From: an uncultured Spirochaetia bacterium
GTDB taxonomy: Bacteria; Spirochaetota; Brachyspiria; Brachyspirales; Brachyspiraceae
Direction of reading: 5' to 3'
Assembly: GCA_947038115.1 (NCBI GenBank)
Contig: CAMQVF010000002.1
Location: 1 to 63,849, forward strand
DNA: 63,849 nucleotides
Notes under the pieces: model-generated
Told to the model about the DNA's origin: nothing
Databases searched by the model: none
Seen by the model: only the letters and a program-made list of their open reading frames with translations
Program-made: the position numbers and the translations under genes
Part shown: piece by piece, positions 27,958 through 35,591 of the stretch
Layout: each line of letters starts with the position of its first letter
How positions within the stretch are numbered: the stretch's first letter is position 1

Positions 27958-28461
27958 ATGCCACTTTTGAGAATCGATCCGGGTATTATGATATGGACTT
28001 GGATTTCTTTTGGCTTAGTTATTGCAATTTTGGGTGCAACCAGTTGGAAGCGAATAATTAAGGCTCTAAATTCTCGTGCCGATAAAATTAATAGCGACTT
28101 GCTTGCCGCCGAAAAAACTAAAGAGGATGCTAAAAATTCTTTGGCCTCTTATAGAGAAAAAATCGATAGTGTAAAAGAAGAAGCTAGAGTTATTATCGAA
28201 AGTGCGAAGGTCGAAGCTAATCTAGCAAAAGATAAAATTATCAAAGATGCCAATGAAAAAGCAGAACAAAATAGGATGACTATTATTGCGGATATTAATG
28301 CGTCGAAAGAAGAGGCATTGTCGAGTCTTAAAAATGAGTCAGTCGAGCTTGCTGCATATATTGCCGAGAGAATTCTTAAGCGGAATATACAAAAAGAAGA
28401 TCATAACAAGCTTATAAGTGAGTTCATTAGCGATACAGCTAAAACTAAAAATAAGGCATGA
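27958..28461 (+). CDS. atpF: F-type ATP synthase subunit b
   Basis: The 167-residue peripheral-stalk subunit: one N-terminal membrane helix (about 8-28, PGIMIWTWISFG) followed by a long charged coiled coil (about 35-140). Length and layout are normal. Its stop lies 4 bases before the start of atpH. Confidence 0.92.
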   Translation: MPLLRIDPGIMIWTWISFGLVIAILGATSWKRIIKALNSRADKINSDLLAAEKTKEDAKNSLASYREKIDSVKEEARVIIESAKVEANLAKDKIIKDANEKAEQNRMTIIADINASKEEALSSLKNESVELAAYIAERILKRNIQKEDHNKLISEFISDTAKTKNKA

Positions 28462-28465
28462 TGAT

Positions 28466-29152
28466 ATGGATTCTAATAATTTCGATCCAAATTTAATAGA
28501 AACTATTACTTCAAAACTCAAAGAAGAAGTTAGGAATGAATCTATCAAAAGCAAGATAAGAGATATTCAAGAAAAATTTCAGCATAATTCGACTTCATTG
28601 CAATATGCAAATGCCATGTTTCAAGTGGCGAGTGAGCTTAATATTGTAGATAAAGTTAGAGATGATTTTGTTATTGTATTTGATACTTTGTTACAAGATG
28701 AAGATATTAAGACTTTTTTGAGTTCTCATTTTATAAATATTAAATCGAAAATCGAGATATTAAACAAGGCATATAAAAATAAAATTGAGCCTGAAACACT
28801 TAATTTAATATCGATTATTGTCGAACGTAATTTAATTAATATACTTTCGAGTATAATAATAGAATATGAAAATGTTATTGATGATTATTATAATATTGCA
28901 CAAGTGGTTATAACAACGGCTTATCCAATTGATAATACTGAGATAATAGAAAAAGCGATAGTTGGTATGATTGATCGCGAAATAAGTTTGACAGTTAAAG
29001 TCGATGAAAGACTTATCAGTGGAATTATTGTTGATATTGGCGGGACAGTTTACGATTATAGCATGCTTAATGAGCTTAAAAAAATGAAAGAGATAGTACT
29101 TAATTGCGATGTAAGTGATACTATGACAATTAAGAGTGATAATATTAGTTGA
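28466..29152 (+). CDS. atpH: F-type ATP synthase subunit delta with N-terminal extension
   Basis: The 228-residue delta (OSCP) subunit joining F1 to the peripheral stalk. The conserved start of the family (SLQYANAMFQVA) does not occur until about residue 44, so there is an extra charged, helical N-terminal segment of about 40 residues compared with the usual 175-180-residue protein. The C-terminal conserved region (VDERLISGIIVDIGGTVYD) is present. The ATG at 28466 is the first reasonable start after atpF; an upstream non-ATG extension would overlap atpF by 40 bases. Confidence 0.88.
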   Translation: MDSNNFDPNLIETITSKLKEEVRNESIKSKIRDIQEKFQHNSTSLQYANAMFQVASELNIVDKVRDDFVIVFDTLLQDEDIKTFLSSHFINIKSKIEILNKAYKNKIEPETLNLISIIVERNLINILSSIIIEYENVIDDYYNIAQVVITTAYPIDNTEIIEKAIVGMIDREISLTVKVDERLISGIIVDIGGTVYDYSMLNELKKMKEIVLNCDVSDTMTIKSDNIS

Positions 29153-29163
29153 AGGACTTGTTG

Positions 29164-29823
29164 ATGCTTGAAAAAAGAAAATTTATATTGTCCTATAGTG
29201 CAGGTAAAGACTCGACACTTGCTTTATATAGAATGATAAAAATGGGGCATGAACCTCTGGCACTCATAACAACTATGAATGGCAAAGAGGAGCGTTCTTG
29301 GTTTCATGGCGTTACCGAAAAAATGCTTGAAAAAGTATGTGAAAGTCTCGATATACCAATTCGTTTTATTGATACCACTGCTGACGAATATACCAAATGT
29401 TTTTCGAAAGTGATATCAGAGCTTAAAGATGATGGGGCTACAGCCTGTGTTTTTGGAGACATTGATATTCAAGAACATAAAGATTGGTGGTTAAAAATTT
29501 GCGATGATGTTGGAATTGAAGGGCTTTGGCCATTATGGAATGAAGATAGAGAGGCGTTGGTTCGTGAATTTGTCGATGAGGGTTTTAAAGCTAAAATTAA
29601 AGTTGTAAATACTAACTTTCTTGACGCTTCCTACCTATCGAGAATTCTTGATAATAATTTAATAGATGAAATTAAAAATAAGGGAGTTGATCCGAGTGGC
29701 GAAGGTGGCGAGTTCCACACATTCGTTTATGACGGGCCTTTATTTAAAAAGAAAATTGTGATTACTCAAAGTGAAATTGTTTATAAAGACAATTATGCGA
29801 TGATCGATTATTTTTTTGTATAA
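29164..29823 (+). CDS. COG2102/DUF71 ATP-binding protein (diphthine--ammonia ligase family)
   Basis: A 219-residue PP-loop ATPase. The nucleotide loop SYSAGKDSTLAL is at the N-terminus and the C-terminal GEGGEFHTFVYDGP motif is diagnostic of COG2102. Archaeal and eukaryotic members amidate diphthine; bacteria lack diphthamide, and bacterial members have been linked by gene context to cobalamin salvage, without firm proof. It begins 12 bases after atpH with a gaagga site, i.e. inside the ATP synthase operon, where it has no obvious role. A frame from 29149 (TTG) is possible but lacks a ribosome site. Confidence 0.85.
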   Translation: MLEKRKFILSYSAGKDSTLALYRMIKMGHEPLALITTMNGKEERSWFHGVTEKMLEKVCESLDIPIRFIDTTADEYTKCFSKVISELKDDGATACVFGDIDIQEHKDWWLKICDDVGIEGLWPLWNEDREALVREFVDEGFKAKIKVVNTNFLDASYLSRILDNNLIDEIKNKGVDPSGEGGEFHTFVYDGPLFKKKIVITQSEIVYKDNYAMIDYFFV

Positions 29824-29852
29824 GATGTACTTTATTTTAGGAAATATACTTT

Positions 29853-31352
29853 ATGAATATTAACACGGGTGAAATAACTGAAATACTAAAAAGTCAGATT
29901 AAAAATTATAAATCTGATTTCAATCCAAGTGAAGTCGGCACTGTAATAGATGTTGGTGATGGTATTGCTCATGTACTTGGGCTTCATCATGTAATGTCAA
30001 ATGAAATGCTAATGTTTGAATGTGGTGTCACAGGCATTGCTTTCAACTTAGAAGAGGGCAGTGTTGGCGTAATAATTTTGGGTGATTATGTGCATGTAAA
30101 AGAAGGCACAAAAGTCAGCCGATTAAATAAAATTTTAGAAGTACCTGTGGGTGACGCTTTAATTGGGCGTGTTGTTAATCCTTTGGGTATTCCTATCGAT
30201 GGGCTTGGCGAGATAGAAAGTTCTGAAAGCCGAGTTATCGAATTTGAAGCTCCTGGCATAGCTGACAGACAGTCAATTTTTGAGCCCATGCATACAGGTA
30301 TTAAAGCTATTGATTCTATGACTCCAATTGGACGAGGACAAAGACAGCTTATTATCGGGGACAGAAAAACAGGAAAAACTACAGTAGCACTTGACACTAT
30401 AATAAATCAAAAGGGTAAAGATATCATTTGTGTTTATGTAGCAATTGGGCAGAAGGCGTCAACTGTTGCAACGGTTGTTGATATTTTGAGAGAGCATGGA
30501 GCTATGGAGTATACCATTATTGTTACGGCATCGGCTTCTGAGCCAGCGTCACTTTTATATATTGCACCTTATGCAGGTTGTGCTATTGCTGAATATTTTA
30601 TGTATAGTGAAAACAAACATACATTGGTTGTATATGATGACCTTTCAAAGCAGGCAAATGCTTATAGACAAATATCATTATTGCTTCGTCGTCCACCGGG
30701 TCGAGAGGCTTTTCCTGGGGATGTTTTTTATATTCATGCTAGGTTATTAGAAAGATCAGCCAAATTGTCAGATAAACTTGGCGGAGGATCTCTGACTGCA
30801 CTTCCTATAATTGAAACTCAAGAAGGTGAAGTTGCTGCTTATATACCAACGAATGTCATATCTATAACAGATGGGCAGATTTATTTAGTGCCTTCCTTGT
30901 TTATGGCTGGTGTGCGTCCTGCTATTGATGTAGGTGTTTCTGTCTCACGTGTTGGAGGCAAGGCTCAGACTAAGGCTATGAAGGCTGTAGCGGGTTCTTT
31001 AAGGCTTGATTTAGCTTCTTATCGTTCGCTTGAGGCTTTCTCTAAATTAGGTATTGGGCTTGATAAAGTAACACTTTCACAGCTCGACAGGGGTGCTAAA
31101 ATGGTTGAGTTATTAAAGCAAGCGCAATATAGCCCCATTCCTTTTGAAGAGCAGGTTATTGTTTTATTTGCGGCAACTCAAGGGTTTTTAGATAATGTTG
31201 AAGTTGAGAGAATTAGTGAATTTGAGTGGCGTATAATCGACTATATCAAAAAGCATAATCCTGATATTTTAGGCATTATTAAAACAACGAAAGAACTTCC
31301 TAAAGATGATAGTATTACAAATTTATTAAAGTCATTTAAGGATAAATTTTAA
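29853..31352 (+). CDS. atpA: F-type ATP synthase subunit alpha
   Basis: The 499-residue regulatory nucleotide-binding subunit of F1. The Walker A loop [10 protein letters not shown], the arginine-finger region [14 protein letters not shown] and the N-terminal [12 protein letters not shown] are all present. Full length. One base separates its stop from the glycosyltransferase start. Confidence 0.95.
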   Translation: MNINTGEITEILKSQIKNYKSDFNPSEVGTVIDVGDGIAHVLGLHHVMSNEMLMFECGVTGIAFNLEEGSVGVIILGDYVHVKEGTKVSRLNKILEVPVGDALIGRVVNPLGIPIDGLGEIESSESRVIEFEAPGIADRQSIFEPMHTGIKAIDSMTPIGRGQRQLIIGDRKTGKTTVALDTIINQKGKDIICVYVAIGQKASTVATVVDILREHGAMEYTIIVTASASEPASLLYIAPYAGCAIAEYFMYSENKHTLVVYDDLSKQANAYRQISLLLRRPPGREAFPGDVFYIHARLLERSAKLSDKLGGGSLTALPIIETQEGEVAAYIPTNVISITDGQIYLVPSLFMAGVRPAIDVGVSVSRVGGKAQTKAMKAVAGSLRLDLASYRSLEAFSKLGIGLDKVTLSQLDRGAKMVELLKQAQYSPIPFEEQVIVLFAATQGFLDNVEVERISEFEWRIIDYIKKHNPDILGIIKTTKELPKDDSITNLLKSFKDKF

Positions 31353-31353
31353 T

Positions 31354-32187
31354 ATGAAAATTGCTATATTAATATTTGCACATAAAAATGAAAGTCAATT
31401 GAAAAAGCTAATTGAGCATTTGAAAGTTGATTTTGATTTATATATTCATATCGATAAAAAGTCTAAATTTAAAATGGACAGTTTTGATAATGTTTCTATA
31501 TATAAAAAATTTAATGTAGCTCATGGTGGATATAGCCAGATAATGACAAGTATTTTTTTACTGAAAGAAGCATTTCAAAAAAAGTATGACAGATATATTT
31601 TTATAAGTGGGCAAGATTTACCATTAAAAAGTAATAATTATATAATAGATTTTTTTAATAATGCTCAAAATAAAGATAAAGAATTTATATTAGCAGAAGA
31701 AGTCTGCTCTAATGATGGGCTTTATAGTAACATGTGTAGACGAATGAATACTTATAATTTTGGTTTTTGGTACAGAAAATTTACACATCAATCAGTTAGA
31801 ATGGCGGTTTCAAATTTACCTTTGCTTAGAAGGACATTGGCTAAAAATATGTATTTTGGATCTAGTTGGTTTAATATTACTCATAGTGCTTTAAATTATA
31901 TTTTAGAGTATATCGAGGAAAATATAGAATTCTTAAAAAGATTTGAACATACTTGGGGCGGTGATGAGTTATTTTTTAATACAATATTAATGAATAGTGA
32001 TTTCAAGAATAATTGTGTGAGCGATAATGTTTTAAGGTTTATGGCTTGGAATGGCGGAGTACCTAATACACTATTAATTAATGATTATGAAGTTCTTAAA
32101 AATAGTGATGCTTTATTTGCTCGTAAATTTGACGAAAAAATTGATAATGAAATAATAGAAAAATTATATTTTGATATAAAGGCTTAG
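31354..32187 (+). CDS. GT14-family (core-2/I-branching-like) glycosyltransferase
   Basis: A 277-residue glycosyltransferase whose N-terminus (IAILIFAHKNESQLKKLIEHL, then DLYIHIDKKS) and motifs VAHGGYSQI, FISGQDLPLK and HTWGGDELFFNT match the GT14 family. This family transfers sugars such as GlcNAc or xylose from nucleotide donors. It has no signal peptide and probably acts in the cytosol on a surface-glycan precursor. It lies one base after atpA and 7 bases before atpG, so it must be co-transcribed with ATP synthase genes, an odd place for it. Acceptor unknown. Confidence 0.8.
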   Translation: MKIAILIFAHKNESQLKKLIEHLKVDFDLYIHIDKKSKFKMDSFDNVSIYKKFNVAHGGYSQIMTSIFLLKEAFQKKYDRYIFISGQDLPLKSNNYIIDFFNNAQNKDKEFILAEEVCSNDGLYSNMCRRMNTYNFGFWYRKFTHQSVRMAVSNLPLLRRTLAKNMYFGSSWFNITHSALNYILEYIEENIEFLKRFEHTWGGDELFFNTILMNSDFKNNCVSDNVLRFMAWNGGVPNTLLINDYEVLKNSDALFARKFDEKIDNEIIEKLYFDIKA

Positions 32188-32194
32188 AAGTGAT

Positions 32195-33082
32195 ATGGGT
32201 AAACTTAATTTAATAAAATCACGAATAAAATCGGTGTCATCAACTTTGAAGATAACAAAAACTATGGACATGGTTGCTCGTTCGCAGGCTTCTAAATTGC
32301 TTGTTTATGAACAAGGTATGCGTCCTTATACTCAAAAAATGAATCGAATAGTTGAAGAATTGTCTATGGGTAATAAAGATGATTTGCATATACTTCAAAT
32401 TCCTAAGTCAAATATTAAACGAGTGGCTATTTTTATAATTACATCGACACGTGGTCTTTGTGGTTCATATAATAGTCGTGTTTTCGACTTAGCACTTGAG
32501 CGAATTAGACATCATAAAAGAAGAACTGATAATCGTGAAATCGAACTGCATATTATTGGGCGTAAGGGTGAGGTTTATTTTGAAAAACAGGGATTCGATA
32601 TTTATAAGGCATATAGTGATATTGATGAGAATGTAACTTTTGATTATTGTGAAGATATAATGGAAAACTTTATGAAAGATTATGCTCATGATAGACTTTC
32701 ACGGGTTGAAGTTATATACACCAGATATTACACTCGTGTGGTTCATATTCCTAAAGTTCAAAGTCTTATTCCTATAGTTGATGATGAAGAGGATGTTGAA
32801 GTTCTTAATCAAAAAATTGCCACTAATTATATTGTCGAGCCTAATGCTCGGTCTATACTTGATGAGGTTATTCCTGTTGCTATAAAAAATTCATTTTATT
32901 TTATGATTATAAACTCGATTTTATCTGAAAATGCTGAAAGAGCTGTTGCCATGCGTAATGCCACAGAGAATGCTCAAAAAATGCTTTTAGAATTAAAAAA
33001 GAAAGCGAACAAGGCTCGTCAAGAAAATATTACAAATGAGCTTCTTGATATTATTGGTGGTAGTGAGGCTTTGAGTAAATAG
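32195..33082 (+). CDS. atpG: F-type ATP synthase subunit gamma
   Basis: The 295-residue central-stalk subunit. The N-terminal helix (LIKSRIKSVSSTLKITKTMDMVA) and C-terminal helix (RAVAMRNATENAQKMLLELK) that form the rotary coiled coil are conserved. It is the last ATP synthase gene here: atpD and atpC, which normally follow, are absent and a convergent aminotransferase gene comes next. Confidence 0.95.
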   Translation: MGKLNLIKSRIKSVSSTLKITKTMDMVARSQASKLLVYEQGMRPYTQKMNRIVEELSMGNKDDLHILQIPKSNIKRVAIFIITSTRGLCGSYNSRVFDLALERIRHHKRRTDNREIELHIIGRKGEVYFEKQGFDIYKAYSDIDENVTFDYCEDIMENFMKDYAHDRLSRVEVIYTRYYTRVVHIPKVQSLIPIVDDEEDVEVLNQKIATNYIVEPNARSILDEVIPVAIKNSFYFMIINSILSENAERAVAMRNATENAQKMLLELKKKANKARQENITNELLDIIGGSEALSK

Positions 33083-33089
33083 ATTTTTA

Positions 33090-34091
33090 TTATTTATCTT
33101 GATATGATTTTATAAAATATTTTATTTTGCTAATTAAAATAGAATTGTCTTTTTCACTGCCAACACTGATTCGTAACCAATCTTTAAGGGTTGACTCTTC
33201 AAAATATCGAATAAAAATATTTTCTTTTTCTAAATATTTAAACAACTCAAAACTTGGTATCGATACAGATTTAGCCAAAACAAAATTAGATTTAGAAGGC
33301 ATAACGATAAAACCCAATTTGCTTAAATTAGATATTAACTCTTTTCTCATATTTATTATATGCACTGTATTGTTAAACGTATTTTTTGTATCTCTTAGAG
33401 CTTCAATTGCTATAATTTCTGCGAGTGTCGATATATTATATGGCGTTTTAACTTTATTTATTTTTTTTATTGTCTCTTCATTTGATATTATAAAACTAAG
33501 TCTCACACCGGGAAGCGAATGCGATATCGATATTGATCTTGTTATAATTACATTATTATATTTTTTTATTAAATTTATTGCAGTCTCGCCTGAAAACATT
33601 GTATATGTTTCATCGATTATTAAAAGCCCTTGATATTCCGAAAGAAAATCATCAATTTCTTTTATGCTAATAGACATTCCAGTAAGTGAACTTGGGTTTG
33701 TAAGAATTAATACAGAATTTTTAGCATTAATCGCCTTACTTAAATTTAGTGTATAGTCATCTTCATGCTCTAAAATATGACATTTATTTCCAAATTTTTT
33801 CGTTATATTCTCATACATTTTTTGAGTTGGCGATGGTAAATAGACATTTTTACTCTTACTTATTAAGGCATTAAATATATATGTAAAAGCTTCGTAAGTT
33901 CCATTTGTAGGCAAAATATTTTCTAGATTAAGTCCTAAATTATATGCTAAAGTTTCACTAAGTAAAGTTCTATTTATATTTTGGTAGAATCTCAAATTTT
34001 CTAAATTGAACTTATCCAATGCTTTTAAGATATTTTTAGAAATGGGGTAGGGGTTTTCATTTTTATGTAGATTAATACTATTTTTAATTAT
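33090..34091 (-). CDS. Histidinol-phosphate-aminotransferase-like PLP enzyme
   Basis: A class I/II fold-type I aminotransferase of the HisC/CobD-like group, about 333 residues. Conserved features are NLHKNENPYP at the N-terminus, PTNGTYEAF, the TNPSSLTG cofactor loop, IIDETYTMF and Schiff-base lysine equivalent in the SISHSLPGVRLSF region. The expected lysine before SLPG is replaced: the sequence reads TRSISISHSLPG, so the PLP lysine is not in its usual SKxxxLAGLR place. The start is uncertain: the only long-frame start (TTG at 34157) lies in a -35 box, so I place it at an ATA (34091) 7 bases after agggag, a non-standard codon. It follows the lytic transglycosylase gene on the same strand. 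A histidine or cobalamin role cannot be chosen from context. Confidence 0.6.
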   Translation of the reverse strand: MIKNSINLHKNENPYPISKNILKALDKFNLENLRFYQNINRTLLSETLAYNLGLNLENILPTNGTYEAFTYIFNALISKSKNVYLPSPTQKMYENITKKFGNKCHILEHEDDYTLNLSKAINAKNSVLILTNPSSLTGMSISIKEIDDFLSEYQGLLIIDETYTMFSGETAINLIKKYNNVIITRSISISHSLPGVRLSFIISNEETIKKINKVKTPYNISTLAEIIAIEALRDTKNTFNNTVHIINMRKELISNLSKLGFIVMPSKSNFVLAKSVSIPSFELFKYLEKENIFIRYFEESTLKDWLRISVGSEKDNSILISKIKYFIKSYQDK

Positions 34092-34128
34092 AGCGATACT
34101 CCCTAAAAACAGATAGAAATGATTATAT

Positions 34129-34157
34129 ATTTTAATACAACTAGACGAATTTGTCAA
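34129..34157 (-). promoter_or_regulatory. Promoter of the HisC-like gene (minus strand)
   Basis: On the minus strand TTGACA (34152-34157) and TAAAAT (34129-34134) are 17 bases apart, followed by an agggag ribosome site at 34099-34104. Confidence 0.65.
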
Positions 34158-34159
34158 AT

Positions 34160-34681
34160 TTAGTTAGCTGTTAATTCTATAAGTTTATTACGCTCTTTAA
34201 ATATATTTCTAGCATAACGTTGAGTCTTTTTAGAATATCTCCTTGAGTCGTAAATATTACCGCCATTATAATATCTTAAAGTTGTAACCAAATCACCATT
34301 GAAGCGGACAAGGAGTTTTTTCAAAAATAAAATAGATATTAAAATATTATCATAAGTATTATGTCGATTAAGTTCTATATTAACATCAATATTAGCAATT
34401 CGACTAATTTGTGAAGTGCCGTAAGCACCAACACTCGAGACGGCATGTTCGACAAAGTCACTTTCAATTTTTATCAAAGCAATTATTAAAAGTGGATCCA
34501 TATCAAATTCATTAGCAATATTAAATATATATTCTACAAGTTCTTTATTTGTATTATATCTAACAAGTATTTTTTGTACTTTATTTTCTCTTTCAGCATC
34601 TATATACTTTTTAATATACATATATTCAGTTTCTAATGTAAATGAACATGCTAAAAATAATAACAATGCAATTTTTTTCAT
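34160..34681 (-). CDS. Lytic transglycosylase (SLT domain)
   Basis: A 173-residue exported peptidoglycan-cleaving enzyme. The start at 34681 gives a clean signal peptide (MKKIALLLFLACSF); the frame extends upstream to 34729 with 16 less typical residues. The transglycosylase domain spans about 45-165, with catalytic Glu73 in ALIKIESDF. The usual GLMQI motif is changed to GAYGTSQIS, and LRYYNGG near the end is conserved. Non-hydrolytic cleavage between MurNAc and GlcNAc is expected in the periplasm. Confidence 0.82.
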   Translation of the reverse strand: MKKIALLLFLACSFTLETEYMYIKKYIDAERENKVQKILVRYNTNKELVEYIFNIANEFDMDPLLIIALIKIESDFVEHAVSSVGAYGTSQISRIANIDVNIELNRHNTYDNILISILFLKKLLVRFNGDLVTTLRYYNGGNIYDSRRYSKKTQRYARNIFKERNKLIELTAN

Positions 34682-34820
34682 AAGCAATAAAACAAACCTA
34701 TAAGTAATACTATTGACAATACGAATCATTGTATATTATATTAAAAAATAGTAAATATTAAAACAATAAAAATAGTTAAATATTTTCTAATAAATTCCGA
34801 TAATGGTGCTTTAAAAGAGA

Positions 34821-35372
34821 TTATCTTCTTTTTTTTATTCTGAAAGTATCAGTTAAGATATATTTGTCGTCGAAATAAAGTTTTACAAACATATTTTGTG
34901 AATTAGTCCAATTTTGATATTTAAATCTTGTGCTAAAACCTATTGCCGATTTTTTTTCAAATGAAATATTATTAAACACATGCACATTAGAAGCGATGAT
35001 ATCTTCACCACTATACAAAAGAACATCGGCGATTAGCATATCAATTTTGCTATGTTTATAGGTTAAATTTTCAAGTTTGATGTTTATATCTACGAAATTA
35101 TTACTATCGACAACATTTTCAACAGTTAAAAGCATTGTCTTATTTTTTATAAAGTGTTTTATTATAGGCAGATTATGAAGCCCATTATTTTTATATGCGG
35201 TAATGCCCATAACGGCAATAATAAGAAATATCCCGTATCCAAAAATAAACATTCTATTCGAGAATATGCTTTTTCTTCGCACATAAGGTGTGTAATATCT
35301 TCTTTTATTAGGGTCTTCTTTTAAGCTATAATATTCATTCTTGCGGTCATTCGGATCAAAAGTTTCAGGCAT
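34821..35372 (-). CDS. Single-pass membrane protein of unknown function
   Basis: A 183-residue protein if started at the ATG at 35372 (MPETFDPNDRKNEYYS); an in-frame ATG at 35405 would add 11 residues and has a comparable ribosome site. A basic cytosolic region (about 20-40) precedes one membrane helix (about 40-61), then a beta-rich extracytoplasmic domain of about 110 residues. I recognise no family. It lies between the HU-LysM gene and the lytic transglycosylase gene on the same strand, which suggests envelope work. Confidence 0.6.
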   Translation of the reverse strand: MPETFDPNDRKNEYYSLKEDPNKRRYYTPYVRRKSIFSNRMFIFGYGIFLIIAVMGITAYKNNGLHNLPIIKHFIKNKTMLLTVENVVDSNNFVDINIKLENLTYKHSKIDMLIADVLLYSGEDIIASNVHVFNNISFEKKSAIGFSTRFKYQNWTNSQNMFVKLYFDDKYILTDTFRIKKRR

Positions 35373-35450
35373 ATTTATTATTTTCCTTACATACATGAAC
35401 TTCATATCCGTCTTTTTTTAGAAAATGATTGACAGAAAGCTCAAAGCCGA

Positions 35451-35491
35451 AAACTTATGAATATATAAATGTTATTATTTTTCATAAGTTT
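35451..35491. repeat. Perfect 11-bp inverted repeat upstream of the membrane protein gene
   Basis: 35451-35461 (aaacttatgaa) and 35481-35491 (ttcataagttt) are exact reverse complements 19 bases apart. There is no T-run on either side, so it is not a standard terminator. The position, about 80-120 bases before the downstream minus-strand start, would fit an operator or an RNA hairpin. Confidence 0.5.
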
Positions 35492-35591
35492 ATGATGTCT
35501 ATTAATTAAGTTCAAAATACTTGCTATTATCAAAGTCGAATTAATTTTATGACAGTTAAATACTCTATAGATTAGTCATTATAAATATTTA

